A stretch of DNA of 19,368 bases. Origin: Halolactibacillus sp051746745 (GTDB taxonomy: Bacteria; Bacillota; Bacilli; Bacillales; Amphibacillaceae). Where the stretch lies: contig JBNJFJ010000031.1 in assembly GCA_051746745.1 (NCBI GenBank), positions 1-19,368 of the forward strand. The letters are read 5' to 3'. A program made the position numbers and the translations under genes. The notes beneath the pieces were generated by a model. The model was not told the DNA's origin. It ran no database searches and worked only from the letters and a program-made list of their open reading frames with translations. Shown piece by piece: positions 8,083 to 14,341 of the stretch; the first letter of the stretch is position 1, and each line of letters begins with the position of its first letter.

Positions 8083-8918
8083 AAGGCCCTCACTTTTTCT
8101 GAGAAATCTTGTTGAATACTTTTTACTTGCACAATGTCTTCAACGTTCAGCTTTGATAATAAATCTATTTTAATCGTTTTCGTTATAATTAAGTGTTTGA
8201 ACAAGGCTAGACCACTACCTGATGGCATTCCAAAATCCCGTTCATAGATTCTAGCAATTTGTTTAACAGATTGATCTTCAGCCATTAACCTTTGCACAAA
8301 GTAGACAACCATCTCATCTATCTCTACAGATGTTAATTGATCAAAGCCTTCAATGTCATTCAACCGTATGTAACTGTGAACGAAAGCAATGTTAGCTGCC
8401 ATCACTTTAGACACTTCACCTTCCGTTACAATACCCCAATCTATTTCTCGTTTTTCCCAATATACTCGTTCAATTTCAAACTTTTCTAGCGTTCGCTCAG
8501 TCATTAGTTCATCTTTATACTTCAACGTTCGAGCTACATGCATGTTAGCTGTTCCATTATGCATAGTGACTAAAAAGTCTGTAGTCATAACAATCGGTTC
8601 CTTTGTTTTAGGGTCTATCGGATGCTTCAAACCCAATTCTTTTGCAATCAAAAGCGTATCATCTAACGGTAATAACGGGTATTGTTCTCTAATATCAATT
8701 ACTTTATCTGAATATTCCAACAAATAAAAGTAGTTTCGCTCCAAGTCTGACAGAAATTCAAACTGTCTAGGAATCTTTATTCCTTTTAAGCGTGTAACAC
8801 GCCCTAAAGAGGGAACATCTTGAATGGTAATCCAAGGCTTGTAGTCTACACCCTGACCTTCACCATAACCCTTCTTTATTTTGTTTTCAGTAGATGACAT
8901 TCGCTTTCTTTTCGCCAT
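8079..8918 (-). CDS. tnsA: TnsA, endonuclease subunit of Tn7-like transposase
   Basis: TnsA cuts the 5' strands at the element ends, so that with TnsB the element moves by cut-and-paste. The length is 279 residues (273 in Tn7). The restriction-enzyme-like fold is marked by Glu60 in SDLERNYF, the DIREQYPL segment (75-82), Asp114 in TTDFLV and Lys133 in RTLKYK. These correspond to the Glu63, Asp114 and Lys132 catalytic set of Tn7 TnsA. The C-terminal part (about 165-279) would be the winged-helix region that meets TnsC. ATG 8918 is preceded by AGGAGA at 7 nt. It is the first gene of the tns operon, next to the right end. Having an intact TnsA suggests cut-and-paste rather than replicative movement. 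Confidence 0.94.
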   Translation of the reverse strand: MAKRKRMSSTENKIKKGYGEGQGVDYKPWITIQDVPSLGRVTRLKGIKIPRQFEFLSDLERNYFYLLEYSDKVIDIREQYPLLPLDDTLLIAKELGLKHPIDPKTKEPIVMTTDFLVTMHNGTANMHVARTLKYKDELMTERTLEKFEIERVYWEKREIDWGIVTEGEVSKVMAANIAFVHSYIRLNDIEGFDQLTSVEIDEMVVYFVQRLMAEDQSVKQIARIYERDFGMPSGSGLALFKHLIITKTIKIDLLSKLNVEDIVQVKSIQQDFSEKVRAL

Positions 8919-8937
8919 TATTTCATCTCCTAATAAT

Positions 8938-8979
8938 AAAATAACCTCTTACAGATATAATATCTGAAGAGGTTATTTT
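8938..8979. terminator. Long palindrome in the tnsA leader; likely terminator for glmS read-through, possible operator
   Basis: Outer arms 8938-8950 and 8967-8979 (AAAATAACCTCTT and its complement) continue into inner arms CAGATA (8952-8957) and TATCTG (8961-8966). One unpaired base (8951) and a TAA loop complete a stem of 19 bp. On the minus strand the stem ends in TTTTATTATT, so RNA arriving from glmS would form a terminator-like hairpin. RNA starting at the tns promoter would begin near 8950, inside the palindrome, and would not form it. The palindrome also spans the -10 region, so an operator role is possible. Confidence 0.65.
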
Positions 8980-8985
8980 AATCAA
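8957..8985 (-). promoter_or_regulatory. Probable tnsABCDE promoter, overlapping a TnsB site
   Basis: The minus strand has -35 TTGATT (8985-8980), a 17-nt spacer and -10 TATTAT (8962-8957). The -35 sits in the innermost TnsB-type repeat and the -10 sits in the centre of the palindrome. TnsB binding would therefore be expected to repress the operon, as described for Tn7. Confidence 0.6.
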
Positions 8986-9064
8986 ACTTTATTATAAATG
9001 ATCAATCTTTATTATGAATGATCAAACTTTGTTCTAAACGATCAAACTTTATTATAAAACCACA
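8981..9064. repeat. Transposon right end: four tandem 20-bp TnsB-site-like repeats plus terminal CCACA
   Basis: Repeats at 8981-9000, 9001-9020, 9021-9040 and 9041-9060 follow the pattern atcaaactttattataaatg with few changes and no spacing between them. Read from the terminus inward, each contains an AATAAAGT(T)TGAT-like core; AATAAAGT also occurs in the TnsB sites of the Tn7 right end. Four closely packed sites is the Tn7 right-end layout. The terminus is CCACA (9060-9064), that is TGTGG from outside. Confidence 0.88.
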
Positions 9065-9069
9065 CTAAC
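9065..9069. repeat. Presumed 5-bp target-site duplication (ctaac), one copy
   Basis: Tn7 elements duplicate 5 bp of target. The five bases next to the right terminus are ctaac. The partner copy would lie outside the window, so this is a prediction from position only. Confidence 0.5.
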
Positions 9070-9086
9070 GACTCACGTCAGAAATA

Positions 9087-9125
9087 ACTTATTCTACTGT
9101 GACTGACTTTGCCAGGTTTCTTGGC
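9087..9125 (-). promoter_or_regulatory. attTn7: TnsD recognition region in the 3' end of glmS
   Basis: This stretch encodes the conserved GlmS C-terminus PRNLAKSVTVE plus the stop codon. It lies about 23-60 bp from the insertion point, the region bound by TnsD in the E. coli system. The boundaries are taken by analogy. Confidence 0.75.
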
Positions 9126-10891
9126 TTATCAACATCACAACCACGTTGTACAGCAGCATAATAAGCAAGCAGTTGCATTGGTACCACACTCACAAGTGGC
9201 GTTAACAATGGATGAACGTGCGGGAGTACAACACGGTCTTCATCTTTTTCTAAGCCTTCCATACTTACGGTACATGTGTTAGCGCCACGAGCGGCTACTT
9301 CTTGTACGTTACCACGGATGGATAAGTTAACATTCTCTTGTGTCGCAATCGCAATGACAGGTGTGCCTTCTTCAATCAAAGCAATCGTCCCGTGTTTTAA
9401 TTCACCACCAGCAAAGCCTTCTGCCTGAATATAAGAGATTTCTTTAAGCTTAAGTGACGCTTCTTGTACCACATAGTAATCAACACCGCGACCAATGTAG
9501 AACGCATTGCGTGTATCTTTAAATAAGTCAAGTGCCATCTGTTCAAATACTTCTTTTTTATCCGTCAATGTTTCCATCGCATTAGCGACAATCGCTAATT
9601 CTTGAAGCGGATCAAAGGTCAGTGTCTTACCTTTTGCTTTTGCTGTGTCAACCGCTAGGATTGTAAGTACAGCAATTTGCGCGGTATAAGCTTTTGTTGA
9701 AGCAACCGCGATTTCTGGTCCAGCATAAAGCGGTAATGTGTAGTCCGCTTCACGAGAAAGGGTAGAACCTGGTACGTTTGTAACTGTGATTGATGGATGA
9801 CCCATCGCTTGTGTTTGAACAAGCACCGAGCGCGAATCCGCTGTCTCACCACTTTGAGAAATAAAGATAAACAATGGTTTTTCAGACAGGAGTGGCATAT
9901 TATATGAAAATTCACTCGCAATATGGACTTCAACAGGAATACCTGCGACATTTTCAATAATTTGCTTTCCAACTAAACCAGCGTTATAACTTGTACCTGC
10001 TGCGATAATGTAAATCCGATCGGCTTTCGCCATTTCATCTCTGACAGCTTGTTCTACTTTAATATTGTTTGATTCATCTTGATATTGTTGGATGATTTTA
10101 CGCATAACAAATGGTTGCTCATCAATTTCTTTCATCATGAAGTAATCGTACGTGCCTTTTTCGGTATCAGCGGCATCTGTTTCAACGATGAAAGGTTCTC
10201 TTTCAACAGCTGTTCCGTCAAGCTTTTGAATGCGTACTTGTTCTTTTTCAACTAACACAATTTCACCATCTTCAATTTCAAGATACGTGTTTGTTTGTTT
10301 TAATGTGGCAATTGCATCACTTGCGACTAAATTAAAGTCATCACCTAGTCCAACAAGGAGCGGACTCTTATTTTTTGATACATAAATAAGCTCTGGATTT
10401 TCTTTATCTAGTAAGCCAATCGCGTACGAACCTTTTAACATACTCATGACGTTTGTGAAAGCTGTTAACACATCATTTGTTTCATTGAATTTCTTTTCAA
10501 TTAACTGCACAATAATCTCAGTATCTGTTTCACTTGTCAGGGTGATGTCTGTTAAATACTCATCACGTAATTCATAGTAGTTTTCAATCACACCATTGTG
10601 CACTAACGTAAACCGACCGGATTGTGATTGGTGAGGGTGCGCATTTGCTTCTGACGGCTCACCGTGTGTTGCCCAGCGCGTGTGACCAATCCCAATCGTT
10701 GATTCACCTTCTGTTCCTACTTTATCACGTAACGCTTGAATACGTCCTTTAACTTTAAATAGATTAACCGCGTCATCACTTAGCGTCGCAATCCCTGCTG
10801 AGTCATACCCTCGATACTCTAACTTTTCTAATCCATTTAATAACACCGATACTGTTTCATTTGTTCCAATATAACCAACGATTCCGCACAT
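9089..10891 (-). CDS. glmS: Glutamine-fructose-6-phosphate aminotransferase (glucosamine-6-phosphate synthase)
   Basis: GlmS makes glucosamine-6-phosphate from fructose-6-phosphate and glutamine in the cytoplasm, the first step to UDP-GlcNAc. The 600-residue protein is full length. It starts MCGIVGYIG with the catalytic Cys2, exposed after Met removal. The glutaminase domain includes HTRWATHG (70-77). Two SIS sugar-isomerase domains follow, with GTSYNAG (299-305) and SQSGET (345-350), and the C-terminus is KSVTVE. A GGAGG ribosome binding site lies 11 nt before ATG 10891. Its mRNA starts with a glmS ribozyme, giving feedback by its product. Many relatives place it directly after glmM; here a transporter gene intervenes. 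The Tn7-like element sits 24 bp after the stop codon, and no terminator remains between gene and element. Confidence 0.98.
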   Translation of the reverse strand: MCGIVGYIGTNETVSVLLNGLEKLEYRGYDSAGIATLSDDAVNLFKVKGRIQALRDKVGTEGESTIGIGHTRWATHGEPSEANAHPHQSQSGRFTLVHNGVIENYYELRDEYLTDITLTSETDTEIIVQLIEKKFNETNDVLTAFTNVMSMLKGSYAIGLLDKENPELIYVSKNKSPLLVGLGDDFNLVASDAIATLKQTNTYLEIEDGEIVLVEKEQVRIQKLDGTAVEREPFIVETDAADTEKGTYDYFMMKEIDEQPFVMRKIIQQYQDESNNIKVEQAVRDEMAKADRIYIIAAGTSYNAGLVGKQIIENVAGIPVEVHIASEFSYNMPLLSEKPLFIFISQSGETADSRSVLVQTQAMGHPSITVTNVPGSTLSREADYTLPLYAGPEIAVASTKAYTAQIAVLTILAVDTAKAKGKTLTFDPLQELAIVANAMETLTDKKEVFEQMALDLFKDTRNAFYIGRGVDYYVVQEASLKLKEISYIQAEGFAGGELKHGTIALIEEGTPVIAIATQENVNLSIRGNVQEVAARGANTCTVSMEGLEKDEDRVVLPHVHPLLTPLVSVVPMQLLAYYAAVQRGCDVDKPRNLAKSVTVE

Positions 10892-10912
10892 AACTTTTAT
10901 ATCCTCCTAATG

Positions 10913-10959
10913 AGGGGTAATAAAAGCCACACTTTAATAAAGGGGCGTTTATTACCCCT
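10913..10959. terminator. Hairpin in the glmS leader; terminator-like on the plus strand
   Basis: Arms AGGGGTAATAAA (10913-10924) and TTTATTACCCCT (10948-10959) are complementary. On the plus strand a T-rich tract ends at about 10972, the form of an intrinsic terminator for transcription entering from the tns/glmS side. In glmS mRNA the same hairpin lies between the ribozyme and the ribosome binding site. The CCCCT of its 3' arm could instead pair with the AGGAGG of the ribosome binding site. Confidence 0.5.
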
Positions 10960-10986
10960 TTCTCGTTTTTTTAAGTTTTGTACTCT

Positions 10987-11124
10987 GACTATAAATATTG
11001 GCCAAAAAGTCACCTTTTTGTTTTATTTATAGCTTACAGTTGGAGTGACAACTGGGAGGCATCCGCCGAAACGTTCGATACTCCTCCTCCTCGTCAACTA
11101 CACCGTCCGTGTAGTTCTGGCGCT
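10987..11124 (-). ncRNA. glmS ribozyme-riboswitch
   Basis: The minus strand carries the conserved core of the glucosamine-6-phosphate-activated ribozyme. The cleavage site lies before GCGCCAGAAC (A at 11124, G at 11123). The P1 hairpin CTACAC-GGAC-GGTGTAG comes next, then GTTGACGAGGA, TATCGAA, and TTCGGCGGATGCCTCCC. Helices CTATAAATA/TATTTATAG and CAAAAAG/CTTTTTG correspond to the 3' supporting domain. Self-cleavage when the sugar phosphate is abundant lowers glmS expression. The 3' limit is approximate. Confidence 0.95.
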
Positions 11125-11184
11125 GTATACTTTTTATCCTGATCCACCTTTCTATTTCTGACTATGTCGCTGGGCGACTTCTCT

Positions 11185-11213
11185 ATTTTATCGAAAGTTC
11201 ATGATTTTTTCAA
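11185..11213 (-). promoter_or_regulatory. glmS: Probable sigma-A promoter of glmS
   Basis: The minus strand has -35 TTGAAA (11213-11208), a 17-nt spacer and -10 TAAAAT (11190-11185). Transcription would start near 11178, about 55 nt before the ribozyme cleavage site. The first transcribed bases could form a small stem-loop GTCGC-CCA-GCGAC (11178-11166). Confidence 0.65.
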
Positions 11214-11219
11214 TAGCAT

Positions 11220-11438
11220 TTTTCATAATCTGGTAGTTCTTTTAATATAATGAAATAACCCCTAATCTTATTCGTCTCTTCTAACTTTAGCTTATGCCTA
11301 TATTGGTTCTTAAGTGACTAAGCACTTATCCTCGGCTTTTTCCTAAGTGTTGCAGGTTGATGATATCAGAAACGGTCACCACTTTTTAATCTTTATATGT
11401 GAAAAAGTGTACAAATTATGAACTTTCTTCACAAACTA
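11220..11438. other. Intergenic region between divergent promoters, with nested inverted repeats, no gene
   Basis: No reading frame of note is present. Inverted repeats are TAAGTG/CACTTA (11311-11316, 11323-11328), a second TAAGTG-type copy near 11345, and CACTTTTT/AAAAAGTG (11380-11387, 11402-11409). They lie upstream of the predicted transporter promoter and downstream of no known gene. They may be binding sites or a small RNA; no known RNA family was recognised. Confidence 0.35.
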
Positions 11439-11468
11439 TTGAAATAGGGTTAGGTATAGGGGTATAAT
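11439..11468 (+). promoter_or_regulatory. Probable promoter of the YeeE/YedE transporter gene
   Basis: -35 TTGAAA (11439-11444), 18-nt spacer, -10 TATAAT (11463-11468). The predicted start near 11475 gives a leader of about 40 nt. Confidence 0.65.
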
Positions 11469-11470
11469 AA

Positions 11471-11488
11471 ATGTGAAATAAATCACAT
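11471..11488. promoter_or_regulatory. Crp/Fnr-type operator palindrome over the transcription start
   Basis: ATGTGA-AATAAA-TCACAT is a perfect 6-6-6 palindrome containing TGTGA-N6-TCACA, the Crp/Fnr-family consensus. It differs by one base from a Rex-type TGTGAA-N4-TTCACA. It starts 2 bp after the -10 box, a position expected to block transcription. The regulator is not in the window. Confidence 0.6.
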
Positions 11489-11515
11489 TATATTTTTTAA
11501 AGGGGAGAAAGTTTT

Positions 11516-12805
11516 ATGAGTATGTCAAAAACGCAGGTTAAAACAGCTAATGTTTCTAACATGCAGCCTGTCATCGGTTTCATTTTTCTAGCTGGTGTCA
11601 TTTTATTAGGAGCTAACTTTTTAGAAACAGAAATGTTATTTTTCCGTTTAATCGTCGGACTTGGATTAGGTTACGCTTTATCACGCGCTTACACAGGTTT
11701 TGCGGGTAGTGTTAATCGTGCCTACACAACCGGATCAACAAAATTATTACGCACGTTAATGTTTATGTTCTTTATCTCAACACTTGTCACTACCGCCTTT
11801 TTACTAAATGGCGATCCCACAACATTTGGTCTTTGGATTAATCCGATTAACTTAGGGTTAATTGCCGGCGCAATTCTGTTCGGTTTCGGTATGTCCTTCT
11901 CAGCATGTTGCGCAAGTGGGGTGCTCACAGATTTAGTCACAGCCTTACCACGTGCCTTTGTTACCTTGATTTTCTTCGGGATGGGTGTCTTCTTAGGTTT
12001 CCCTATCCAACGTAACAGTGAATTCGTTACAACAACATGGTTTAATTCTGCGACATTTGAACGCGGCATTTTCTTACCCGACCTGTTCAAATGGGATGGT
12101 TTAAATGGTTTTATTGGTGCTTTAGTCCTTACGGCTATCTTCTGTGGAATTGTTGTATTCCTTAGCTTTAAGTACGAGCGTTACCGCAAACAAAACAAAA
12201 CGTATTCTGGTCACTTTGTTGAAGCACAACAAGACCAACCTAGTACATTTGATACGAAAGATTACAGTCTTTTCTCATCAGAAACGTATCACCGTTTATT
12301 CGTTCGTCCTTGGACACTGAAGCAAGGAGCAGTCGTTATTACACTTATCTTTGCGTTATTAATGGGTGTAACTAAATCAGGGTGGGGGGCTTCAACACCT
12401 TACGGTTTCTGGTTTGGTAAAGTCTTAATGTTATTCGGTTTCTCAGCTGAATCATTAGCTACTTTCACATCAGGCGCACCAGAACATTATAGTGCACCAT
12501 TCTTTAGTCACCCAATCAACACACAAAACGTTGGGATTATGTTAGGAACGATTTTCTTCCTACTCACAGCTAATAAATTCAAACAAACATTCATGTCAGA
12601 AATGCACTTATCAAAGCGTGAGCTTGTCTTATTCGCTTTAGGTGGACTGGCAATGGGCTTTGGTACCCGTCTTGCTAACGGCTGTAACGTTGGGGCGCTT
12701 TATACACCAATCGCACAATTCTCACTATCTGGCTGGATTTTCTTAATCTTCATGGTTGTCGGTGGGATTGTCGGTAACAAATTCGCCAAAGCATGGTTTA
12801 AATAA
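11516..12805 (+). CDS. YeeE/YedE family membrane transporter (putative sulfur-compound transport)
   Basis: The 429-residue integral membrane protein has two Sulf_transp-type halves with hydrophobic segments throughout. The first half carries GFGMSFSACCASG with Cys131 and Cys132. The second carries GWGASTPYG (289-297) and GFGTRLANGCNVGALY with Cys390. These cysteine and glycine motifs match the thiosulfate transporter TsuA/YeeE family, in which conserved cysteines relay the substrate. The substrate here is inferred only. No TusA/TsuB-like small partner gene follows. The ATG at 11516 has AAAGGGGAG upstream; ATG 11522 is an alternative. It is the only plus-strand protein gene of substance here, inserted between glmM and glmS, with its own promoter and a shared terminator. 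Confidence 0.85.
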   Translation: MSMSKTQVKTANVSNMQPVIGFIFLAGVILLGANFLETEMLFFRLIVGLGLGYALSRAYTGFAGSVNRAYTTGSTKLLRTLMFMFFISTLVTTAFLLNGDPTTFGLWINPINLGLIAGAILFGFGMSFSACCASGVLTDLVTALPRAFVTLIFFGMGVFLGFPIQRNSEFVTTTWFNSATFERGIFLPDLFKWDGLNGFIGALVLTAIFCGIVVFLSFKYERYRKQNKTYSGHFVEAQQDQPSTFDTKDYSLFSSETYHRLFVRPWTLKQGAVVITLIFALLMGVTKSGWGASTPYGFWFGKVLMLFGFSAESLATFTSGAPEHYSAPFFSHPINTQNVGIMLGTIFFLLTANKFKQTFMSEMHLSKRELVLFALGGLAMGFGTRLANGCNVGALYTPIAQFSLSGWIFLIFMVVGGIVGNKFAKAWFK

Positions 12806-12859
12806 TTATTTAGACAACAATTTTCTAATTAATCTAATTGTATAAGCTTAGCTAGTCAA

Positions 12860-12889
12860 AAAGGGTGTCGCACAAGTGCGACACCCTTT
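12860..12889. terminator. Bidirectional intrinsic terminator between transporter gene and glmM
   Basis: A perfect 14-bp inverted repeat, AAAGGGTGTCGCAC (12860-12873) and its complement (12876-12889), is followed by TCTTT on the plus strand and TTTTTGACT on the minus strand. It serves the convergent ends of the transporter gene and glmM. Confidence 0.88.
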
Positions 12890-12961
12890 CTTTACGTATT
12901 AATTCTAATAGCACATGCTACTAACTATTTGAATGATTTACCTTAACTAGTAGATCAACAA

Positions 12962-14314
12962 TTATTCTGCTTTTAAGCCTAAGCGTTCTTGAATAATGTT
13001 CACAACAGGATCGGCCGCTTCATGGCAACGCTCAATCGTTGGAGCTTCTACCATCACGCGGACGAGTTCTTCTGTACCTGATGGACGAACGAGCACACGG
13101 CCATCACTGCCCATCTCCGTTTCGACTTTATTAATCGCTTCTTGGATGTATGGATCGATGAGTACTTGATTTTTATCGACGACTTTCACGTTTTTAAGGA
13201 CTTGTGGGAACTTCTCCATTTCAGCGGCAAGCTCTGATAACGGCTTACCTGTTTCCTTCATCACATTGACAAGCTGAAGCGCTGAGAGCATACCGTCACC
13301 TGTTGTCACATAATCAAGGAAAATGATATGTCCAGATTGTTCACCACCTAAGTTGTAGCCACCGCGACGCATTTCTTCCATCACGTAACGATCACCGACG
13401 TCCGTTTTATCACTCTTCATACCATTGGCTTCAATCGCTTTATAAAAGCCCAAGTTACTCATGACAGTTGAAACGACCGTATGCTCATTCAGTTGTCCAA
13501 TGCTATCAAAGTATTTAGCACAAATAAACATGATTTGATCACCATCAACGATTTGGCCTTTTTCGTCTACTGCGATGAGACGGTCACCATCCCCATCAAA
13601 AGCTAAGCCTATATCTGCTTCTTTTTCAAGTACAAATGCTTGTAGTTTCTCAGGGTGAGTTGAACCGTAACCATCGTTAATATTTAGGCCATCAGGAGAG
13701 GCGCCAATGGTTGAAACATCAGCATCTAAGTCCGCAAACAAGTGTGTCGCAAGTGATGATGTCGCTCCGTGTGCACAGTCTAGTGCGACGTGGAGACCAT
13801 CGAAATCATGATCAACGGTTTGCTTTAAGAAGTGTAAATATTTTTGCGATCCTTCATAATAATCATTAATTTGACCTAAATCTTTACCAATCGGACGCGG
13901 GCATGTATCTTCTTCTTGGTCGATTAACGCCTCAATTTCTAATTCTTGTGCATCAGTCAGCTTAAAACCATCTGAACCAAAGAACTTAATCCCGTTATCT
14001 TCTACTGGGTTGTGTGACGCTGATATCATCACCCCTGCCTCAGCTGACATCGCTTTTGTCAGGTAAGCAACCCCCGGTGTTGAAATAAAACCGAGACGCA
14101 TCACTTCTGCCCCAATCGACAGTAGACCAGCAACGAGCGCATTTTCAAGCATGTCACCTGAAATTCGCGTATCCTTTCCAATTAATACACGTGGACGTTC
14201 TGTTTCTTTCGTTAAGACAAAGCCACCAAAACGACCTAATTTGTACGCAAGTTCAGGTGTTAAGCCTTTATTGGCCACACCTCTGACACCATCTGTACCA
14301 AAATATTTTCCCAT
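12962..14314 (-). CDS. glmM: Phosphoglucosamine mutase
   Basis: GlmM converts glucosamine-6-phosphate to glucosamine-1-phosphate for UDP-GlcNAc and peptidoglycan synthesis. The 450-residue protein is full length and has all alpha-D-phosphohexomutase signatures. These are the N-terminal YFGTDGVRG, the phosphoserine loop ISASHNP with Ser100, the Mg-binding DGDGDR with Asp240, Asp242 and Asp244, the sugar-binding GEQSGH (322-327) and the phosphate-binding RPSGTE (408-413). ATG 14314 follows AAAGGAG. It lies 27 nt after cdaR in the cdaA-cdaR-glmM operon. In B. subtilis and relatives GlmM binds CdaA and restrains cyclic di-AMP synthesis, which fits this conserved linkage. Confidence 0.98.
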   Translation of the reverse strand: MGKYFGTDGVRGVANKGLTPELAYKLGRFGGFVLTKETERPRVLIGKDTRISGDMLENALVAGLLSIGAEVMRLGFISTPGVAYLTKAMSAEAGVMISASHNPVEDNGIKFFGSDGFKLTDAQELEIEALIDQEEDTCPRPIGKDLGQINDYYEGSQKYLHFLKQTVDHDFDGLHVALDCAHGATSSLATHLFADLDADVSTIGASPDGLNINDGYGSTHPEKLQAFVLEKEADIGLAFDGDGDRLIAVDEKGQIVDGDQIMFICAKYFDSIGQLNEHTVVSTVMSNLGFYKAIEANGMKSDKTDVGDRYVMEEMRRGGYNLGGEQSGHIIFLDYVTTGDGMLSALQLVNVMKETGKPLSELAAEMEKFPQVLKNVKVVDKNQVLIDPYIQEAINKVETEMGSDGRVLVRPSGTEELVRVMVEAPTIERCHEAADPVVNIIQERLGLKAE

Positions 14315-14341
14315 AAGAAATTCGCTCCTTTATTTATGTAC

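Larger units (their letters stand above)
1..9064 (-). mobile_element. Tn7-like transposon, right part with complete tnsABCDE (left end outside window)
   Basis: Five transposition genes in the Tn7 order tnsA-B-C-D-E read away from glmS, and the right terminus lies 24 bp beyond the glmS stop codon, the classic Tn7 site and orientation. The terminal bases seen from outside are TGTGG, matching the start of the Tn7 ends, and repeats carrying an AATAAAGT core follow. Cargo starts after tnsE at about position 883 and continues past position 1. No left terminus (TGTGG preceded by a copy of ctaac) is found before tnsE, so the element extends beyond the window. The tns genes and cargo look more A+T-rich than the glm/cda genes, judged by eye. 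Orientation is given as the direction of tns transcription. Confidence 0.93.

Noticed and set aside
8981..9060. Regular 20-bp repeats considered as a short CRISPR array
   Set aside because: The repeats abut without spacers and lie at a Tn7-like terminus with the Tn7 core, and no cas genes are present. They are TnsB sites.
11300..11420. A sulfur-related riboswitch upstream of the transporter gene
   Set aside because: No S-box or T-box signatures are present, and the predicted promoter lies downstream of this stretch, so it would not be in the mRNA.
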